Shown: in pieces, positions 60,025 to 64,000 of the stretch
Numbering within the stretch: the first letter of the stretch is position 1
Layout: each line of letters opens with the position of its first letter
Assembly (NCBI RefSeq): GCF_030056655.1
Contig: NZ_JASHIE010000008.1
Coordinates: 186,001 to 250,000, forward strand
DNA: 64,000 nucleotides
Source: Flectobacillus rivi
Lineage (GTDB): Bacteria; Bacteroidota; Bacteroidia; Cytophagales; Spirosomataceae
Direction: 5' to 3'
Notes under the pieces: generated by a model
The model's database searches: none
Told to the model about the DNA's origin: nothing
What the model saw: the letters and a program-made list of their open reading frames with translations, nothing else
Program-made: the position numbers and the translations under genes

Positions 60025-60795
60025 ATGGAACATACAACAGAATATAAAGACCTCGTCAACCAAAACCAAGATTTCTTACCAGGCATCTCGATTGACTGTG
60101 TAATATTTGGTTTTCATGAAAATCAATTGAAGGTTTTATTAATCAAATTTGGCAATACTCAAATATATTCTCTTCCTGGAGGATTTATCTATAAAGAAGA
60201 AAGCTTAGATGAAGCTGCTAATCGTATTTTAGATCACCGTACGGGCATTGAAGATACCTATTTAGAGCAATTTTATATTTTTGGCGACCCCAAACGTGTT
60301 AATCCAGAGGAACATAGGTGGATTATGCAAAAAAATGGCATTGATTTACCTAGTGACCACTTTTTGTTTAATCGACACATTACGGTAGGTTATTATGCTC
60401 TTGTAGATTTCACTAAGATTCAACCACACTCATATTTAAATCATGAAGAAAGTGGCTGGTTTGACATTTATGACTTACCAGAAACAATCGCTTTCGACCA
60501 TCGTGATATTCTTACCAAAGCACTCAATTCACTTCGATTGCTACTGGATCACAAATTGGCAGTATTCAACCTGATGCCCGAAACTTTTACTATGGGTGAA
60601 TTACAAAGCCTTTATGAAACGATTTTAAATAAAAAATTACTGAGAGCTAACTTCCAACGTAAAATGTTGAGTTTGGGAATACTAGAAAGACTAGATAAAA
60701 AATGGGGAGGTGGAGCCCATAAGGCGCCGTATTTGTATAGATTTGATTCTCAAAAAGCAGAAGCTAACAAGTTTTCTAACCAGTTTGAGGAATAA
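60025..60795 (+). CDS. NrtR-type transcriptional regulator (Nudix-like domain plus winged helix)
   Basis: 256 residues from ATG 60025; a TTG at 60007 would add six. The Nudix fold occupies about 10-145 (ISIDCVIFGFHENQLKVLLIKF). Its Nudix box is altered: GGFIYKEESLDEAAN is followed by RILDHRTGI where catalysis needs REUxEExGU, so the catalytic Glu residues are gone. The C-terminal winged helix (MPETFTMGELQSLYETILNKKLLRANFQRKML in part) has KWGGGAHKAPYLYRF. In Bacteroidota such proteins (NrtR/AraR-like) sense NAD metabolites or sugars. Ligand unknown here. Confidence 0.88.
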   Translation: MEHTTEYKDLVNQNQDFLPGISIDCVIFGFHENQLKVLLIKFGNTQIYSLPGGFIYKEESLDEAANRILDHRTGIEDTYLEQFYIFGDPKRVNPEEHRWIMQKNGIDLPSDHFLFNRHITVGYYALVDFTKIQPHSYLNHEESGWFDIYDLPETIAFDHRDILTKALNSLRLLLDHKLAVFNLMPETFTMGELQSLYETILNKKLLRANFQRKMLSLGILERLDKKWGGGAHKAPYLYRFDSQKAEANKFSNQFEE

Positions 60796-60828
60796 ATAAA
60801 AGGTAATCATCCAGCCATGGACTAAGCC

Positions 60829-60927
60829 TTCGATAGTCGTATATAAAGTTAGAATTTTGATTTCGGAAAATAATGCTGAACATTTCTGATAAATCCGAAA
60901 TCAAAAATCTCAAATCTGCCATCGAGG
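60829..60927. repeat. R2-like partial repeat
   Basis: GTCGTATATAAAGTT, then TTTGATTTCGGAAAATAATG, and the right inner arm AATCCGAAATCAAAAATC. Outer TTCGTAC arm lost. Confidence 0.5.
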
Positions 60928-60962
60928 CATTTGCTCATGCTCTACTGATTTTAGTGCATAAA

Positions 60963-61205
60963 CTACCCTCCACTCACGGGTGGAATTAGCGCAATTTCGT
61001 CTCTTTCTGATAATACTAAATCCTGTTCGGCATATTCGTTGTTTACTGCCAGCAATAGCGAGCGAATAGCTGCCAACTGAGGATATTCTGCTCTTAGCAA
61101 AGTCAATAAACCATCGGTTGTGAGGGTATCTGATACCTCCAAAGTCGTCGAGCTATTGCCAACAATTTCTTTGGTGATTCCAAACAAAGCAATTGTATAT
61201 TTCAT
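60963..61205 (-). CDS. moaD: Molybdopterin synthase sulfur carrier subunit
   Basis: 80 residues with the ubiquitin-like fold of MoaD (YTIALFGITKEIVGNSSTTL; LRAEYPQL; VNNEYAEQDLVLSERDEIALIPPVSGG given in part) ending in the functional Gly-Gly. It carries the thiocarboxylate sulfur for the dithiolene of molybdopterin. Divergent from moaA; together they supply the cofactor for the nitrate reductase at 47348. Confidence 0.93.
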   Translation of the reverse strand: MKYTIALFGITKEIVGNSSTTLEVSDTLTTDGLLTLLRAEYPQLAAIRSLLLAVNNEYAEQDLVLSERDEIALIPPVSGG

Positions 61206-61402
61206 TAGGTTAAATTTTTGATTCTAGGATTCAATAGTATATTTGTTTTTATTGCTTGCCGATATACCATTAGCGATAAATATAGGCGTTAGTTTTTGAA
61301 CAATTTTTCCTATATTTTGATTGCTAATATAACGAAGTAAATCTATAATTTGAGGACTTCAAATGGAGATTTACCCAAAATACTACTATATCATTCGTAT
61401 CT

Positions 61403-62428
61403 GTGACAACTAATCCATCCATAACAACTCCCGATAATCGTCCAGTGATTTATGACAATCACGGTCGACCGATTACTTATTTGAGGCTGGCTGTCACTGA
61501 CCGATGCAATTTGCGTTGCTTTTATTGCATGCCCGAAGAAGGCATCAAGTATCTTCATAAATCCAAATTGCTTAGTTACGAAGAAATGCTTCGTATAGTT
61601 AGCGTATTAGCCGAATTGGGAGTACACAAAGTACGTATTACAGGTGGAGAACCCTTTGTACGTAATAATCTTATCGATTTTTTGTATCGCCTCGCCGACA
61701 TTCACGGAATCGATGAGCTGAATATTACTACCAATGGCATTTTGACGGGACAGTATCTCAAACAGATGAAAGAAATTGGGATTCGTTCTGTCAATTTGAG
61801 TTTGGATACTTTGGATTCGCAACGTTTTTTTGAAATTACCCGTCGTGACGAATTTTCGAAGGTATATCAAACGCTTTTTGATTTATTAGACGCAGGTTTT
61901 GAAGTCAAAATCAATGCTGTAGTAATGGATGGGAAAAATACAGATGATATTTTACCTTTAGTCGCCCTAACCGAGCACTACCCTGTGGCAGTTCGCTTTA
62001 TAGAGGAAATGCCTTTTAATGGAGAAGGCTCGCATTATCCTGTGCTTCATTGGAATATCAATCGAATTTTGGATACCATACGTGCAGCATATCCGAGTTT
62101 AAGTAAAATCAAAGATGCTCCACATTCTACTTCGTATAACTACCATGTCCCAGGTTTCAAGGGCAATATTGGCGTTATTGCAGCGTTTTCAAGAACCTTC
62201 TGTGGAACTTGCAATCGTATCAGAATGACTGCACAAGGCGAATTAAAAACCTGCTTGTATGATGAAGGCGTACTAAGTATTCGAGATTTGATTCGTTCGG
62301 GAATTAGCAACGAAGAGTTGAAAGGCATTTTTATCAATACTTTTCAACAAAGAGCCAAAGATGGCTTCGAAGCCGAGAGTCGCAGAACAAAGCTTGTTAC
62401 TGAATCCATGACAACCATTGGAGGATAA
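61403..62428 (+). CDS. moaA: GTP 3',8-cyclase (molybdenum cofactor biosynthesis protein A)
   Basis: 341 residues. The radical-SAM motif is RCNLRCFYC (Cys35, Cys39, Cys42), followed by MPEEGIKYLHKSKLLSYEE and the GGEP motif in ITGGEPFVRNN. The C-terminal second cluster motif is SRTFCGTCNRIRMTAQGELKTCLYDEG (about 262-288), and the protein ends in the conserved Gly-Gly (MTTIGG). It cyclises GTP to the cPMP precursor. Starts at GTG 61403; no ATG lies before the SAM motif. Confidence 0.96.
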   Translation: MTTNPSITTPDNRPVIYDNHGRPITYLRLAVTDRCNLRCFYCMPEEGIKYLHKSKLLSYEEMLRIVSVLAELGVHKVRITGGEPFVRNNLIDFLYRLADIHGIDELNITTNGILTGQYLKQMKEIGIRSVNLSLDTLDSQRFFEITRRDEFSKVYQTLFDLLDAGFEVKINAVVMDGKNTDDILPLVALTEHYPVAVRFIEEMPFNGEGSHYPVLHWNINRILDTIRAAYPSLSKIKDAPHSTSYNYHVPGFKGNIGVIAAFSRTFCGTCNRIRMTAQGELKTCLYDEGVLSIRDLIRSGISNEELKGIFINTFQQRAKDGFEAESRRTKLVTESMTTIGG

Positions 62429-62449
62429 TCCATAAAAATCTTAATTTTG
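62418..62449 (+). promoter_or_regulatory. Promoter for the heptose-kinase gene
   Basis: TTGG at 62418-62421 and TAATTTTG at 62442-62449 with a 20-nt spacer fit the Bacteroidota -33/-7 pattern. The -33 box lies inside the end of moaA. Confidence 0.5.
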
Positions 62450-62461
62450 CAATTCATTTAA

Positions 62462-62505
62462 TCCCCTGTCAACCCAATAATATTTTGGACTGGGCTGACA
62501 GGGGA
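62462..62505 (+). other. Hairpin in the leader of the heptose-kinase gene
   Basis: TCCCCTGTCA / TGACAGGGGA (62462-62471 with 62496-62505), extended by CCCA/TGGG with a mismatch, lies between the promoter and the ATG. It may be a moaA terminator (only weak T content follows) or a 5'-UTR structure. Confidence 0.5.
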
Positions 62506-62522
62506 CATATTTTATATAGACG

Positions 62523-63503
62523 ATGACAATTGAGCAAATTTTTGAAGGTTTCAATCAACTAAAAGTTCTTATCATAGGCGATTTGATGATTGATGCTTAT
62601 ACCTGGGGTAAAGTAGAACGTATCTCTCCTGAAGCTCCAGTACCAGTAGTAAATGTAAAACAAAGAGAAATGCGTTTGGGTGGTGCTGGCAATGTAGTGA
62701 TGAACGTTCAGGCACTTGGCGCTAAAGCTATTATTTGTTCGGTCATCGGAAAAGATTCGTATGGCAATGCCCTATTGGATTTATTAGCAGAAAAAGAGTT
62801 ATCTACCGAAGGTATTCTACAGTCTGAAGAGCGCATTACTACGGTAAAAGAACGAATTATCGCAGGCACACAGCAGATTGTTCGTGTAGATACCGAAACT
62901 GATAAATTGATTTCTGAAAATGAACGCACTTTGCTCTTAGACAAAATCAAAGCTTTGGCATTAGATGCGCAAGTGATTATTTTTGAAGATTATGACAAAG
63001 GCGTTTTATCAAAAGAACTCATTGCCGAAGTAATTGATTTTGCCCAAGAACACCATATTCCAACTGTGGTAGACCCCAAGAAACGTAACTTTCTAAACTA
63101 CCAAAATGCTACCTTATTCAAGCCAAACTTGAAAGAACTCAAAGAAGGTCTCAATATTCAATTTGACTCAAAAGACCCAGTTGAACTAGCAATGGCGGTC
63201 AATATGCTTATCGAAACTCTTGAAGTGAAAGGTGCCTTTGTTACACTTTCAGAACAAGGCGTATTTATCAATTTCAAAGACGAAGAAAAACATATCCCTG
63301 CCCATATTCGACAAATTGCAGACGTTTCGGGTGCAGGTGATACTGTTATTTCAATTGCAGCATGTTGCGTTGCACTCAATTTATCTCCAGAATTGGTAGC
63401 AGGTCTATCAAATTTAGGTGGTGGACTTGTATGTGAATCTGTTGGCGTTGTCCCAATCAACAAAGAAAGACTGTTGGCAGAAGCCCAACAAAACTATAAT
63501 TAA
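62523..63503 (+). CDS. hldA: D-glycero-beta-D-manno-heptose-7-phosphate kinase (PfkB family, RfaE1/HldA-type)
   Basis: 326 residues. The N-terminal RfaE1 motif VLIIGDLMIDAYTWGKVERISPEAPVPVV (residues 15-43, given in part) includes the SPEAPVPV signature. GGAGNVVMNVQALGAKA and the PfkB ATP-site VSGAGDTVISIAACCVAL (about 268-285, catalytic Asp in GAGD) follow. It lacks the C-terminal nucleotidyltransferase of HldE, so it is the single-domain kinase of LPS inner-core heptose synthesis. Ends TAAGTATTAAT, the start of repeat R3. Confidence 0.92.
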   Translation: MTIEQIFEGFNQLKVLIIGDLMIDAYTWGKVERISPEAPVPVVNVKQREMRLGGAGNVVMNVQALGAKAIICSVIGKDSYGNALLDLLAEKELSTEGILQSEERITTVKERIIAGTQQIVRVDTETDKLISENERTLLLDKIKALALDAQVIIFEDYDKGVLSKELIAEVIDFAQEHHIPTVVDPKKRNFLNYQNATLFKPNLKELKEGLNIQFDSKDPVELAMAVNMLIETLEVKGAFVTLSEQGVFINFKDEEKHIPAHIRQIADVSGAGDTVISIAACCVALNLSPELVAGLSNLGGGLVCESVGVVPINKERLLAEAQQNYN

Positions 63504-63543
63504 GTATTAATAGGCTTTAGGCTATTAGCTCTAGGCATTAGGC
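63501..63543. repeat. TAAGTATTAAT / TTAGGC repeat (family R3), copy 3 (short)
   Basis: It starts at the stop codon of the kinase (TAAGTATTAAT) and carries GGCTTTAGGCTATTAGCTCT and AGGCATTAGGCAAAATG. The rest is replaced by a terminator. Confidence 0.75.
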
Positions 63544-63583
63544 AAAATGCCCCTCTTAAATTGTTAAGAGGGGCATTTTTTTA
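63544..63583 (+). terminator. Terminator of the heptose-kinase gene
   Basis: A 16-bp stem AAAATGCCCCTCTTAA (63544-63559) with 63564-63579, loop ATTG, then T's. Confidence 0.92.
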
Positions 63584-63703
63584 GCTAAATTTTAAGAAAA
63601 TTACGCTCTGAAAATAAATTCTATATTTTTTGAAAAATAATTTAACTATTTTTCAATACGCAAACTATTTGACCTTAATAGACGTTTATCTATTATCAAC
63701 CAC

Positions 63704-63739
63704 AAAAAAGCCTTGCTACCAACATAGCAAGGCTTTTTT
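63704..63739. terminator. Bidirectional terminator before the edge gene
   Basis: A 15-bp stem (63704-63718 with 63725-63739) with A6/T6 ends. It serves the minus-strand gene at 63775 and backs up the previous terminator. Confidence 0.88.
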
Positions 63740-63774
63740 ATTTTATATTCATTTGAGTGTTTCCGCACTGTTTT

Positions 63775-64000
63775 CTACTTCTTACTATCAGGCTTATCCT
63801 CTATTCCCAAAGTGCTTATTGAAGGATTGATTGTTCGGGCTGTGATTACAATTTTAAAAATTTTATTTCCTGCAAAGCTAAATTCTGCAACGTATTTTCC
63901 TTTTGCTTTTAGATTCCGATACACGGCAGTATAATTCATTTTACTTTCCCAACCATGCACAGCCAAAGCTCCCAACAAATGATCGAGGCATTTTTGAAGG
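63775..64000 (-). CDS. Partial hypothetical protein (5' part beyond the window)
   Basis: The minus frame is open to the window edge (ending, in reading order, CLDHLLGALAVHGWESKMNY from the edge), so the start lies outside. The visible 74 or so residues contain YTAVYRNLKAKGKYVAEFSFAG, a strand pair (KIFKIVITARTINPS) and the C-terminal EDKPDSKK. No family recognised. The terminator at 63704 follows, which supports it as a real gene end. Confidence 0.6.
   Translation of the reverse strand, partial: LQKCLDHLLGALAVHGWESKMNYTAVYRNLKAKGKYVAEFSFAGNKIFKIVITARTINPSISTLGIEDKPDSKK

Noticed and set aside
63630..63830. Small plus-strand ORF after the heptose-kinase gene
   Set aside because: It runs through a terminator and overlaps the end of the minus-strand edge gene; composition is not protein-like.
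1..64000. tRNA, rRNA, tmRNA, RNase P or SRP RNA genes
   Set aside because: No T-loop GTTCGAATC-type words in cloverleaf context, and no RNase P or tmRNA core words, were seen in the gaps.

Overview
This window is about 64 kb of an AT-rich bacterial chromosome. It most likely comes from the Bacteroidota, order Cytophagales, perhaps a Flectobacillus- or Arcicella-like member of the Spirosomaceae. The grounds are family content (DUF4783, DUF2490, DUF4450, DUF983, a 3-keto-disaccharide hydrolase of the DUF1080 type, head-GIN protein, retropepsin-PDZ protein), TAnnTTTG-type -7 promoter boxes, and weak or absent Shine-Dalgarno sequences. The genus is inference.

Layout. 1-9.3 kb: the 3' end of one uvrA, an MFS transporter, a CNNM/CBS protein, two small membrane or secreted proteins, a phosphoribosyltransferase and a second, complete uvrA. 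9.3-11 kb: an OLD/PARIS-like AAA ATPase followed by a TOPRIM (DUF3226-like) partner that is cut by one in-frame TAA. 11-20 kb: DUF1080 protein, anmK, head-GIN protein, a signalling island (a REC-CRP fusion regulator, a histidine-kinase-like protein with no ATPase domain, a divergent complete kinase, and a candidate small RNA between them) and sdaA. 20-23 kb: an ArsR-type repressor and a TPMT-like methyltransferase that share an upstream operator-like motif, then thioredoxin, DUF983 and DUF2490. 23-34 kb: a 1235-residue DUF4450 protein, rpsA, a TVP38-like protein, cdd, tpiA, a coiled-coil lipoprotein and an aspartyl protease-PDZ protein.

34-53 kb is the coherent core: an assimilatory nitrate cluster. 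It holds a NarX/NarL-like sensor and regulator, nirD, nirB, a siroheme methyltransferase (cobA/SUMT), narK, an outer-membrane porin, nrtA, nrtB, nrtC/D, a nitrate reductase fused to its own FAD reductase and [2Fe-2S] domain, and a rubredoxin-tailed protein built on a degenerate nitrite-reductase scaffold. moaD and moaA (molybdopterin synthesis) lie 8-10 kb further on. Nitrate would cross the outer membrane through the porin and the inner membrane through NarK or NrtABC. It would be reduced to nitrite by the molybdoenzyme and to ammonium by NirBD, with siroheme supplied via CobA.

The most unusual signal is a set of four RNA-type hairpins placed directly before narK (two in tandem), the porin and nrtA. 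Their stems are unrelated in sequence, but each ends in the same hexaloop UGGGGG. This looks like a shared post-transcriptional element of the nitrate-uptake genes. I cannot assign it to a known class.

53-64 kb: anti-sigma-like protein and ECF sigma factor, S41 peptidase, MFS transporter, nrdB, an NrtR-type regulator with a dead Nudix box and a palindromic operator, moaD, moaA, an hldE-type heptose kinase, and a partial gene at the edge.

Intergenic DNA carries at least three dispersed repeat families. Several copies start exactly at, or a few bases after, stop codons. I saw no tRNA, rRNA, CRISPR array, insertion sequence or prophage.
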